Of a stretch of DNA of 64,000 nucleotides, positions 27,858 through 35,807 are shown in pieces. Below the pieces are notes generated by a model. That model was not told the DNA's origin. It ran no database searches and saw nothing but the letters and a program-made list of their open reading frames with translations. The DNA is from Mucilaginibacter pedocola. GTDB lineage: Bacteria; Bacteroidota; Bacteroidia; Sphingobacteriales; Sphingobacteriaceae. Made by a program: the position numbers and the translations under genes. The first letter of the stretch is position 1. The number at the start of each line of letters is the position of its first letter. The stretch lies in NCBI RefSeq assembly GCF_002013915.1, contig NZ_MBTF01000001.1, positions 434,001-498,000 on the forward strand, in the 5' to 3' direction.

Positions 27858-27879
27858 AACGGCAGCGCGGGCTGCCGTT
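27858..27879 (+). terminator. Hairpin between copies 10 and 11 (possible attenuator or terminator)
   Basis: AACGGCAGC-gcgg-GCTGCCGTT is a perfect 9-bp stem, followed by CATTCAATTTA rather than a clean T-tract. It lies 36 bases before the next gene, so partial termination or 5' stabilisation of copy 11 mRNA are both possible. Confidence 0.5.
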
Positions 27880-27915
27880 CATTCAATTTATAAAGTACTT
27901 AAATTTCATCACGCT

Positions 27916-30342
27916 ATGTTTAAAAACTACTTCAAAACGGCTTTCCGCAGCCTTAAAAAGAATAAGGGCTTTACAGCCATAAACGTATTGGGTTTGGCCC
28001 TTGGCCTTTGCGTTTGCATGCTCATTGTATTTTATGTGATAGATGAGCTGGGCTACGATACCTACAACAGCAAAGCCGACCGCATTTACCGCGTAAACAA
28101 CGATATCAAATTCGGCGGCAAAACAACCCAGTATGCAGTTTCGCCGGCGCCATTGGCTCAAACCTTCCTGAACGATTTCCCGGAGGTAGAGCAAACCGTG
28201 CGTTTTAGGGAGCGCGGCGGCTTCAATGTGCGCAAAGACGGGCAGAATGTGCAGGAGGATCGTATGGTGTATGTAGATTCGACGCTATTTGATGTTTTTA
28301 CTTTGCCGATGATACAAGGCGACCCCAAAACCGCCTTAACCGAACCGCGCACCGTGGTAATAAACGAAACCACCGCTCTAAAATACTTCAATGCGACCAA
28401 TGTGGTGGGTAAAACGCTCACCTTTAACGATTCGATACCCTACAAAGTAACGGGCGTTATTAAAGATATCCCCAAGCAATCGCACTTTAGGTTCGATTTC
28501 TTTTTGGCGATGACCGCGCTTGACGAAAGCAAGGAAGATGCCTGGTTGAGCAACAACTTCAGCACCTACATTGTACTAAAAAAAGGTGCCGACCCTAAAG
28601 TGCTCCAAGCCAAAATACCGGCCATGATAGAGAAATATGTTGGCGGGCAACTGCAGGCGGCAACCAAAATGAGCTATGCAGACTTTGAGAAAGACGGCAA
28701 CTATTTTAAAATGACGCTGATGCCTTTGCTGGATATCCACCTGCGCTCGAACGTTAACGACGAGCTGGGCCGCAATGGCAACATCCAATACGTGTACATA
28801 TTTTCGGCAGTGGCGGTATTTATTTTGCTGATAGCTTGTGTAAACTTCATGAACCTGAGCACCGCACGTTCATCAAATCGCGCCCGCGAGGTTGGGGTGC
28901 GCAAGGCATTAGGTTCGCCGCGTAGTGCGCTTATCGCGCAGTTTCTGTCGGAGTCGGTATTGGTTACTTTCGCGGCAACTATTATAGCTATCATAAGCGC
29001 CTGGTTGCTGTTGCCGGTGTTCAATCAAATGGCAGATAAGCAACTGGCATTTACCGCGCAAACCGTGCTTTGGCTGCTGCCTGCGCTGTTGTTTATTGTA
29101 ATAGTAATTGGCTGTTTGGCCGGTTCGTACCCGGCGTTCTTCCTGTCGGCATTTCAACCGGTTGATGTATTGAAAGGGAAACTTTCAACCGGTTTTAAAG
29201 GAAGCAACCTGCGCAGCTTTTTGGTGGTGTTCCAGTTCTCTATATCTATATTCCTCATCATCGGTACGCTGGTTATCTATCACCAACTAAAATATATACA
29301 GGCTAAAGACCTTGGCTACAACCGCGATCAGGTACTTATTGTGAATAACACAGGCGTATTAGGCCCGCAGGCAAAAGCCTTTAAAGAAGAAGTAAAACGC
29401 ATGACGGGTGTGGTAAACGCCACCATGACAGGCTACCTCCCAACAGGAGGCTGGAATAACAATACAACCTTGTTTGAAAGCCCTACGCTGGATACTAAAC
29501 ACGCCGTGAACACCGCCATTTGGGACATAGACGAAGATTACGTGAGCACATTGGGCATGAAGATAAAATACGGCCGCAATTTCTCCGCCGAAATGAAAAC
29601 CGATTCTACTGCCGTTATCCTGAATGAAGCTGCCGTAAAGGTATTGGGCTATAAAGATGCTTTGAATAAAGAGCTTTACCTGCCGCTGGATAACATGGCC
29701 AAGAAGCTGCAAAAACTGCATGTAATAGGCGTGGTGAGGGATTTTAACTTCAGTTCGCTGCGCGAAAATATCAGCTCGCTCGTGTTCATTCTCGACCGCA
29801 ATTCGGGTGCGTTAAGCGTTCGCCTCACGCCCGCAAATGCTACTGCAGTGCTGGCACAGATAAAAGATAAATGGCACACCTTTGCACCTAACCAACAGTT
29901 CAATTACTCGTTTATGGACGAGAATTTTGAGAACGCCTACCGCACCGAGCAACGCATCGGCAGTATCTTCATCGCCTTTACCTCCATGGCCATCATTATT
30001 GCCTGCCTCGGCCTGTTTGGCTTAGCGGCTTATGCTGCCGAGCAACGTACCAAGGAGATAGGCATACGCAAAGTATTGGGCGCAAGTGTGGGCATTATTG
30101 TGGGCATGCTCTCAAAAGATTTTATAAAGCTGGTGGTGCTTTCCATCATCATCGCATCGCCGCTGGCCTGGTTCAGTATGCAGCACTGGTTCCTCTCGGG
30201 TTTTGCATATCGCGATACCATTAAATGGTGGATAGTGGCTGCAGCCGGCGGTGGGGCAGTGGTAATTGCCTTTATCACCATCAGCTTCCAATCCGTAAAA
30301 GCCGCGCTGGCCAACCCGGTGAGGAGCCTTCGTTCGGAATAG
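27916..30342 (+). CDS. FtsX/MacB-type ABC transporter permease, copy 11 (end of module 3)
   Basis: 808 residues, the sister of the copy at 3099. MFKNYFKTAFRSLKKNKGFT start; DELGYDTYNSKADRIYRVNN after TM1; central signature RAREVGVRKALGSP from R322; C-terminal signature EQRTKEIGIRKVLGAS. Near TM7 it has an extra LSGF (HWFLSGFAYRD) where others read WLQDFAYR. Tail ALANPVRSLRSE. A terminator follows within 30 bases. Confidence 0.93.
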   Translation: MFKNYFKTAFRSLKKNKGFTAINVLGLALGLCVCMLIVFYVIDELGYDTYNSKADRIYRVNNDIKFGGKTTQYAVSPAPLAQTFLNDFPEVEQTVRFRERGGFNVRKDGQNVQEDRMVYVDSTLFDVFTLPMIQGDPKTALTEPRTVVINETTALKYFNATNVVGKTLTFNDSIPYKVTGVIKDIPKQSHFRFDFFLAMTALDESKEDAWLSNNFSTYIVLKKGADPKVLQAKIPAMIEKYVGGQLQAATKMSYADFEKDGNYFKMTLMPLLDIHLRSNVNDELGRNGNIQYVYIFSAVAVFILLIACVNFMNLSTARSSNRAREVGVRKALGSPRSALIAQFLSESVLVTFAATIIAIISAWLLLPVFNQMADKQLAFTAQTVLWLLPALLFIVIVIGCLAGSYPAFFLSAFQPVDVLKGKLSTGFKGSNLRSFLVVFQFSISIFLIIGTLVIYHQLKYIQAKDLGYNRDQVLIVNNTGVLGPQAKAFKEEVKRMTGVVNATMTGYLPTGGWNNNTTLFESPTLDTKHAVNTAIWDIDEDYVSTLGMKIKYGRNFSAEMKTDSTAVILNEAAVKVLGYKDALNKELYLPLDNMAKKLQKLHVIGVVRDFNFSSLRENISSLVFILDRNSGALSVRLTPANATAVLAQIKDKWHTFAPNQQFNYSFMDENFENAYRTEQRIGSIFIAFTSMAIIIACLGLFGLAAYAAEQRTKEIGIRKVLGASVGIIVGMLSKDFIKLVVLSIIIASPLAWFSMQHWFLSGFAYRDTIKWWIVAAAGGGAVVIAFITISFQSVKAALANPVRSLRSE

Positions 30343-30368
30343 TTTTAAGTCTGAAGTCGAAAGTATTA

Positions 30369-30407
30369 AGTCCGAAATGGTGCGTGCCCTTCGGACTTTT
30401 TATTTTT
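30369..30407 (+). terminator. Terminator after module 3
   Basis: AGTCCGAA (30369-30376) and TTCGGACT (30390-30397) form an 8-bp stem followed by TTTTATTTTTG. The flanking bases are built of AAGTCTGAAGTC and GACTTAAACCTTAAGACTTT words, another local inverted-repeat vocabulary. Confidence 0.75.
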
Positions 30408-30455
30408 GAAACTTAGGCTCCCGACTTAAACCTTAAGACTTTTGACTTCGCAAGG

Positions 30456-30564
30456 TGTATCATAACCGAACAATCGCTGTTACGCAGGCGTACAGTAAGT
30501 TATTATTGAAATCTATTTAAATATCTAACAATCAATGATTTGTAATTTTGGTATCGATTTTACT
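30456..30564 (+). promoter_or_regulatory. Module-4 promoter: paired CGnACA sites plus sigma-54-like element
   Basis: TGTATC-N5-CGAACA (30456-30472) and TGTTAC-N5-CGTACA (30478-30494), right half-sites 22 bp apart. The GG of TTGGTAT (30548-30554) is 56 bp further on and continues to TTTTACT ending at 30564. Around it, TTTGTAnnTTTGGTATnnnT followed by TTTACT is shared with the module-2 promoter (21 of 26 positions identical). TAATTTTG (30543-30550) could be an alternative -7 box, but no TTG lies at the right distance. Confidence 0.58.
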
Positions 30565-30633
30565 TGTTTCTAAATATCTGAACCTGAATTTTAGAATTTA
30601 GCGTTTCGATCTTAGGATTTAACTTCTACCATC

Positions 30634-33000
30634 ATGTTAAAGAATTACTTCAAAATCGCCTGGCGCAACATCTACAAAAACAAATTATACAGCGCTATTA
30701 ATATAGGCGGGCTGGGCGTGGGCATGGCTGTAAGCTTTATGCTGATGCTGTATGTTTATAACGAACTCACTTACGATAAACAATATAAAAACGATGAGCG
30801 CATATTTACGGTAATGCGCCATCAGCCGGCCAACGGCGAAATACAAAGCGGCAGCAGCACATCGGTACCTATGGCAGCGGCTATGCTGAAAGATTACCCT
30901 GAAATTGAGAAAGCCGCCCGTATGAACTGGGCTTTCGATAAACTCTATACCTACCAGGATAAATCTGTTAACATTAATACCGCCTCGGTAGATCCCTCGT
31001 TCCTCGATATCTTCTCCATCGAATTTGTAAAGGGTAGCGGGGCAACTGCCTTTTCAGAACTATCATCTATCGTTTTAACAGAATCGGGCGCCAAATCTTT
31101 ATTCGGCACTGAGGACGCGATGGGCAAAATTGTGAAGATAAACAAAGAACGCAGCGCCAAGGTTACCGGCGTTATTAAAGATTTTGCAAGCAATGCTTCC
31201 TTTAAATTTAATGCAGTTGGCTCATGGGCCATGCTGGAGGCCGACCAACCCTGGCTGAAAACTTCGGGCTGGGGCAATTACTCGTTTAAAACGTATGTGT
31301 TGGTTAAGCCCGGTACCAATATGGCAAACCTTAATGCCAAAATATCAGGCTTCATCGCCAAAAACGACCCAAATAGTAAATCGACTAAAGTAAGCCTGTT
31401 TCAATATTCGCAATTGCACCTGCACAGCAAATTTGTAAACGGCAAAAGCGTTGGCGGCAGCATTGAGTATGTGCAACTATTTATGATACTGGCTATTGTG
31501 ATATTGCTGATAGCCTGCATCAACTTTATGAACTTGTCTACAGCACGATCAGAAAACCGAGCTAAGGAAGTTGGCGTGCGCAAGGCAGTAGGCGCAGGGC
31601 GTTTCTCGCTGATCAAGCAGTTTATGGGCGAGTCGCTGCTGATGTCGGCGCTGGCATTTGTGCTCGCCATGATCTTAGTGAACAGGCTATTGCCTTATTT
31701 CAACGGCGTTATCGGCAAAAACCTCGAGGCGCCTTATGGCTCCGTTAATTTTTGGCTTATCGGTTTAGGTACCATACTTATTACCGGGCTAATAGCGGGT
31801 AGCTACCCGGCGTTGTTCCTGTCGTCTTTCAGGCCCGTGAAAGTGCTTAAAGGTGTTAATAAGGCAGGTAAAGCAGCTATGCTGCCAAGAAAGATTTTGG
31901 TTGTGGTGCAATTCGTTATCGCAACTGCGTTTATCTTATCATCGATATTGATCTATAAGCAACTGATGTTCATCAAATCGTTGCCGGCTGGTTACGATAA
32001 GAATAATTTGGTGGAGCTTTCGTTAGATGGCCGGCTTTATAACGATTTCGAGCTTTTCCGCAGGGATGCTATAGAGACCGGAGCTATTAGCGATGGGGTA
32101 AGTACATCGAGCAGTATTTCGAATACCAATAGTTCATCGTGGGGCATCACATGGCCGGGGCAACTGCCGGGCGAAGATAAAATACCTATAGACCAGTTGG
32201 TGACCACCTACCATTTTGTAAGCACCTTTAATGTGAAGCTGATAGAAGGGCGCGATTTTGATATGGGGCGCCCATCAGATTCTACCGCGATTATGCTAAA
32301 CCAGGCAGCCGTGAAACTGATGCGCATGAAAGAACCGCTTGGTACCCAGGTATACTGGCAAGGCGCAAAACGAACCGTAGTGGGCGTAATGCAGGACTTT
32401 ATACTTGGCGACCCAACAAGGCCTGTAGACCCGGTAATAGTAGGTTTTATGAAAGGCTGGGCCGGTACTGCAACTATTCGTCTGAATAACAAGCTTTCGG
32501 TATCCGATGCTATAGCTAAACTTAATACGGTTTACAAAAAGTATAAACCCGAGTACCCGTTCGATTATAAGTTTGTAGATGAACAATACGCGCAAAAATA
32601 CAGTACCGAACAATTATTAGGCACATTGGCAAACTGGTTCACCATACTGGCTATTGTAATATCCTGCCTGGGCTTATTCGGGTTGGCATCCTTCTCGGCC
32701 GAACAGCGCCGTAAAGAGATCGGTATCCGTAAAGTATTAGGCGCATCCATCGCCAACCTATGGTTTAACCTTTCTAAAGAGTTTGTGCAGTTGGTGGTAA
32801 TTGCCTTTGTTATAGGCGGGGCGCTTAGCTGGTACTTTATGAACCAGTGGCTGCAGAAGTATATTTTCCATACCAGCATTAGTGCATGGGTATTCGTAGC
32901 TACTATTATTATCAGCCTGGCGGTTACCCTGCTAACGATAAGCTGGCAAGCCATCAAAGCTGCGCTAACTAATCCGGTGAAGAATTTACGTTCGGAATGA
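30634..33000 (+). CDS. FtsX/MacB-type ABC transporter permease, copy 12 (first gene of module 4)
   Basis: 788 residues, complete. MLKNYFKIAWRNIYKNKLYS start; TM1 GLGVGMAVSFMLMLYVYNE, nearly identical to TM1 of the copy at 35808, which also has 788 residues. Both share PANGEI/PTNGEI after TM1, a WPGQLPGE block in the second ectodomain, EYPFDYKF/SYPFEYKF before TM6 and the tail NPVKNLRSE preceded by SWQAIKAAL. Central signature RAKEVGVRKAVGAG from R309; C-terminal signature EQRRKEIGIRKVLGAS followed by IANLWFNLSKEF. Confidence 0.93.
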   Translation: MLKNYFKIAWRNIYKNKLYSAINIGGLGVGMAVSFMLMLYVYNELTYDKQYKNDERIFTVMRHQPANGEIQSGSSTSVPMAAAMLKDYPEIEKAARMNWAFDKLYTYQDKSVNINTASVDPSFLDIFSIEFVKGSGATAFSELSSIVLTESGAKSLFGTEDAMGKIVKINKERSAKVTGVIKDFASNASFKFNAVGSWAMLEADQPWLKTSGWGNYSFKTYVLVKPGTNMANLNAKISGFIAKNDPNSKSTKVSLFQYSQLHLHSKFVNGKSVGGSIEYVQLFMILAIVILLIACINFMNLSTARSENRAKEVGVRKAVGAGRFSLIKQFMGESLLMSALAFVLAMILVNRLLPYFNGVIGKNLEAPYGSVNFWLIGLGTILITGLIAGSYPALFLSSFRPVKVLKGVNKAGKAAMLPRKILVVVQFVIATAFILSSILIYKQLMFIKSLPAGYDKNNLVELSLDGRLYNDFELFRRDAIETGAISDGVSTSSSISNTNSSSWGITWPGQLPGEDKIPIDQLVTTYHFVSTFNVKLIEGRDFDMGRPSDSTAIMLNQAAVKLMRMKEPLGTQVYWQGAKRTVVGVMQDFILGDPTRPVDPVIVGFMKGWAGTATIRLNNKLSVSDAIAKLNTVYKKYKPEYPFDYKFVDEQYAQKYSTEQLLGTLANWFTILAIVISCLGLFGLASFSAEQRRKEIGIRKVLGASIANLWFNLSKEFVQLVVIAFVIGGALSWYFMNQWLQKYIFHTSISAWVFVATIIISLAVTLLTISWQAIKAALTNPVKNLRSE

Positions 33001-33132
33001 TGTGCAGATGGGGGATAGGGGTGCGGATGTGCAAATTTTAAATATGCAGATAGATATAAATTAAGTAACTAATAAATCGGTGAAATCTGAGCTAATCGGT
33101 GGAATCGGTGCCAATAAAATCGGTGTAATCAT
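33001..33132. repeat. GATGTGCAGAT words and AATCGGTGnAATC leader repeats
   Basis: TGTGCAGATG, GATGTGCAAAT and ATATGCAGAT words follow the stop, then AATCGGTGAAATC, AATCGGTGGAATCGGTG and AATCGGTGTAATC run to within 2 bases of the ATG at 33133. Confidence 0.65.
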
Positions 33133-35601
33133 ATGCTTAAAAACTACTTCAAAATTGCCTTGCGCGGGTTTCGCAGGCATAAGCTGTTTACGTTCATCAA
33201 TATTATCGGGCTGTCTATTGGTATCAGTGCGGCATTGGTGATATACCTTATCGTGCATTTCGATTTTACATTCAACCAGTTCGATGGCAACACCAAAAGC
33301 ATTTACCGTGTGGTATCTAACTACACCTTTGCCGGCGAGCCTGCTTACAATAGCGGGGTTTGCGCGCCTTTAACATTGGCCATTAAAAACGAGGTGCCCG
33401 GCGTAGAAAAGTCGGCACCGTTTTTTACGCTGTTCGAAAGCCGCGTGCTGGTGCCGGGTAAAGGCAATGCCGAAACCAAACTGAAAAAGGAAACCGGTAT
33501 TATGCTGGCCGATGCGCGTTATTTTGATCTGTTCCCTTATAAATGGCTGGCGGGTAATGCCAAAACTTCGCTAAATACGCCGTACCAAGTGGTTCTTACC
33601 TCGGAGCGTGCCGAAAAATACTTCCCTAAAATGCCCTACGCCAACATTTTAGGCAAAGAGATAGTTTATGAAGATTCTATCCGCACCACCGTAACAGGCA
33701 TTGTAGAAACCCCAAAACAGAACACCGATTTTGTATTTACCGATTTCGTCAGCTACAGTACAGGCTTGGCCAGTAACCAGCTGAAAGATAATTTCCAGAT
33801 GACGCAGTGGGGTAACACCACCTCAGCATCACAACTGTTTATAAAACTAAAGGATGGTGCATCTGAAGCAGGCATCACCAAATTACTAACCGGTTTAATA
33901 AAAAAATATAACCCGCCTAAACCCGAAGACAAAGGCAGCACCCACGAGTTCGGCCTGCAAAAACTGGACGATATCCACTTCGATCAGCGTTACTACGCCT
34001 TCGATGGCGCACGCACGGCCAACCGCAGTACGCTGTATGGCCTGTTGGTTATCGCTGCCTTTCTGTTGTTATTAGGTTGTATCAATTTCATTAACCTAAC
34101 CACTGCACAGGCATCGCAACGTGCAAAAGAAATTGGCATACGTAAAACCATGGGCAGCAAACGCGGGCAGCTGATAGCCCAGTTCATGAGCGAAACCTTT
34201 TTGGTAACACTATTCGCCGTTATTATTTCGGTAGCGCTGGCGCCGCTGATCCTGAAGCTGTTTAAAGATTTTATACCGGCGGGCATTACTATTGATCTGC
34301 TGGCACAACCCAATCTTATCCTGTTCCTAATTCTCTTAACTGTTTTAGTAAGTGTATTATCGGGCTTTTATCCGGCTTTGGTACTCTCGGATTATAAGCC
34401 GGTTACTGTACTTAAAAACCAGGCAGCCAGCAACAGCAGCAAAACCCGCAATTCCTGGCTGCGTAAATCGCTAACGGTTACACAGTTTGTTATTGCGCAG
34501 TTCTTTATTATGGCTACAATTTTGGTTAGCAAACAGATATACTACGCGTTGCATAAGGACTTGGGCTTTAAAAAGGATGCCATTGTGAACATCAGCACGC
34601 CATTTAAAAGTTTAAGTACCGATAAACAGCAGGTGTTTTTGAACCGCGTGAGGCAGGTACCGCAAATACAGCTGATAAGCGTTGGGGGCGCAGCGCCATC
34701 ATCGGGTAATACCAATTCATCAACCATGGAGTACATTGATGGTAAAAAAGAGGTAAAAACCGAGGTGGAACTAAAATTTGGCGACGAAAACTACATCAAG
34801 GTTTATAACATAAAACTATTGGCAGGCCGCAACATCGCACCTGCAGATACCGGCCGTGCCTTTATCATCAATAATACTTACGCTAAAGTATTGGGCTTTA
34901 ATAACCCCAATGCGGCCATTAGCAAACAGCTGAAGTACAACGATAAACTGTACGAGATAGTAGGCGTAGCGGCCGATTTTCATCAAAAATCGTTAAAGGC
35001 AGCCATTAAGCCGCTCAGCATTATGCAGCCCTACAAAAACAAATGGAACAACCGCACTTTCCATATTCAATTAAAACCGCAAACCGCAGGCGGAAACGAG
35101 TGGAAAGCGGCCATCGCCTCTTTCGAAACAATATGGAAAGATATTTACACCGAAGACGATTTTGAATACAACTTCTTTGATGAAAATATTGCTAAGTTCT
35201 ACACCGCCGAGCAGCACACTTCGCAACTGCTTACCTGGGCAACAGGTTTATCTATATTCATCAGCTGCCTTGGTTTGTTGGGATTAGCCATTTACACTAC
35301 CGGCCAGCGTACTAAGGAGATAGGCGTACGCAAAGTGTTAGGCGCATCGGTAGCGCAAATAGTCACCCTGCTTTCTACCGAACTGATATGGCTTATTGTA
35401 TTGGCCTTTGTGCTGGTAACACCATTAGCTTACTACGCCATGAACAAATGGATGGAAGATTTTGCCGACCGAACCACCATCAGCTGGTGGATATTTGCCC
35501 TCAGCGGCGGAGCCATGCTGACGGCAGCGCTTTGCACCCTAAGCTTCCAAACCGTAAAAGCCGCTATTGCCAATCCGGTGAGGAGTTTACGTTCGGAGTA
35601 G
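33133..35601 (+). CDS. FtsX/MacB-type ABC transporter permease, copy 13
   Basis: 822 residues, the longest and most divergent copy. The start MLKNYFKIALRGFRRHKLFT and TM1 GLSIGISAALVIYLIV are followed by HFDFTFNQFDGNTKSIYRVV instead of the usual DELSYDRYN block. Central signature RAKEIGIRKTMGSK from R330; the preceding loop reads NLTTAQASQ rather than NLSTARS. C-terminal signature GQRTKEIGVRKVLGAS; tail AIANPVRSLRSE. TM4 ends SGFYPALVLSDYKPVTVLKN instead of SYPAFFLSxFxP. Confidence 0.92.
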   Translation: MLKNYFKIALRGFRRHKLFTFINIIGLSIGISAALVIYLIVHFDFTFNQFDGNTKSIYRVVSNYTFAGEPAYNSGVCAPLTLAIKNEVPGVEKSAPFFTLFESRVLVPGKGNAETKLKKETGIMLADARYFDLFPYKWLAGNAKTSLNTPYQVVLTSERAEKYFPKMPYANILGKEIVYEDSIRTTVTGIVETPKQNTDFVFTDFVSYSTGLASNQLKDNFQMTQWGNTTSASQLFIKLKDGASEAGITKLLTGLIKKYNPPKPEDKGSTHEFGLQKLDDIHFDQRYYAFDGARTANRSTLYGLLVIAAFLLLLGCINFINLTTAQASQRAKEIGIRKTMGSKRGQLIAQFMSETFLVTLFAVIISVALAPLILKLFKDFIPAGITIDLLAQPNLILFLILLTVLVSVLSGFYPALVLSDYKPVTVLKNQAASNSSKTRNSWLRKSLTVTQFVIAQFFIMATILVSKQIYYALHKDLGFKKDAIVNISTPFKSLSTDKQQVFLNRVRQVPQIQLISVGGAAPSSGNTNSSTMEYIDGKKEVKTEVELKFGDENYIKVYNIKLLAGRNIAPADTGRAFIINNTYAKVLGFNNPNAAISKQLKYNDKLYEIVGVAADFHQKSLKAAIKPLSIMQPYKNKWNNRTFHIQLKPQTAGGNEWKAAIASFETIWKDIYTEDDFEYNFFDENIAKFYTAEQHTSQLLTWATGLSIFISCLGLLGLAIYTTGQRTKEIGVRKVLGASVAQIVTLLSTELIWLIVLAFVLVTPLAYYAMNKWMEDFADRTTISWWIFALSGGAMLTAALCTLSFQTVKAAIANPVRSLRSE

Positions 35602-35628
35602 TCCATAGAAGGAAGTCCATAGTAGGTA

Positions 35629-35699
35629 GTCCATGGTCGATAGTCCATAGTCCATAGAAAAACCATCTCGCTATGGTCTATGGACTATCGACCATGGAC
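35629..35699. repeat. GTCCATAG-type intergenic palindrome, best preserved copy
   Basis: The 29-base arm at 35629-35657 (starting GTCCATGGTCGATAG) and the arm at 35671-35699 are complementary at 28 of 29 positions around a 13-base loop. Extra GTCCATAG words precede it from 35601. AATCTGTGAAATC and ATCGGTGGAATCGG units follow at about 35702-35740, here about 60 bases before the next ATG. Confidence 0.8.
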
Positions 35700-35807
35700 A
35701 AATAATCTGTGAAATCAAGCCCCATCGGTGGAATCGGTGTTAAGTAATGTTAAATCCCTTTGAACTCTTTATCATAGTGCTGATATTGTAGCTAATTACA
35801 AAAGCCT

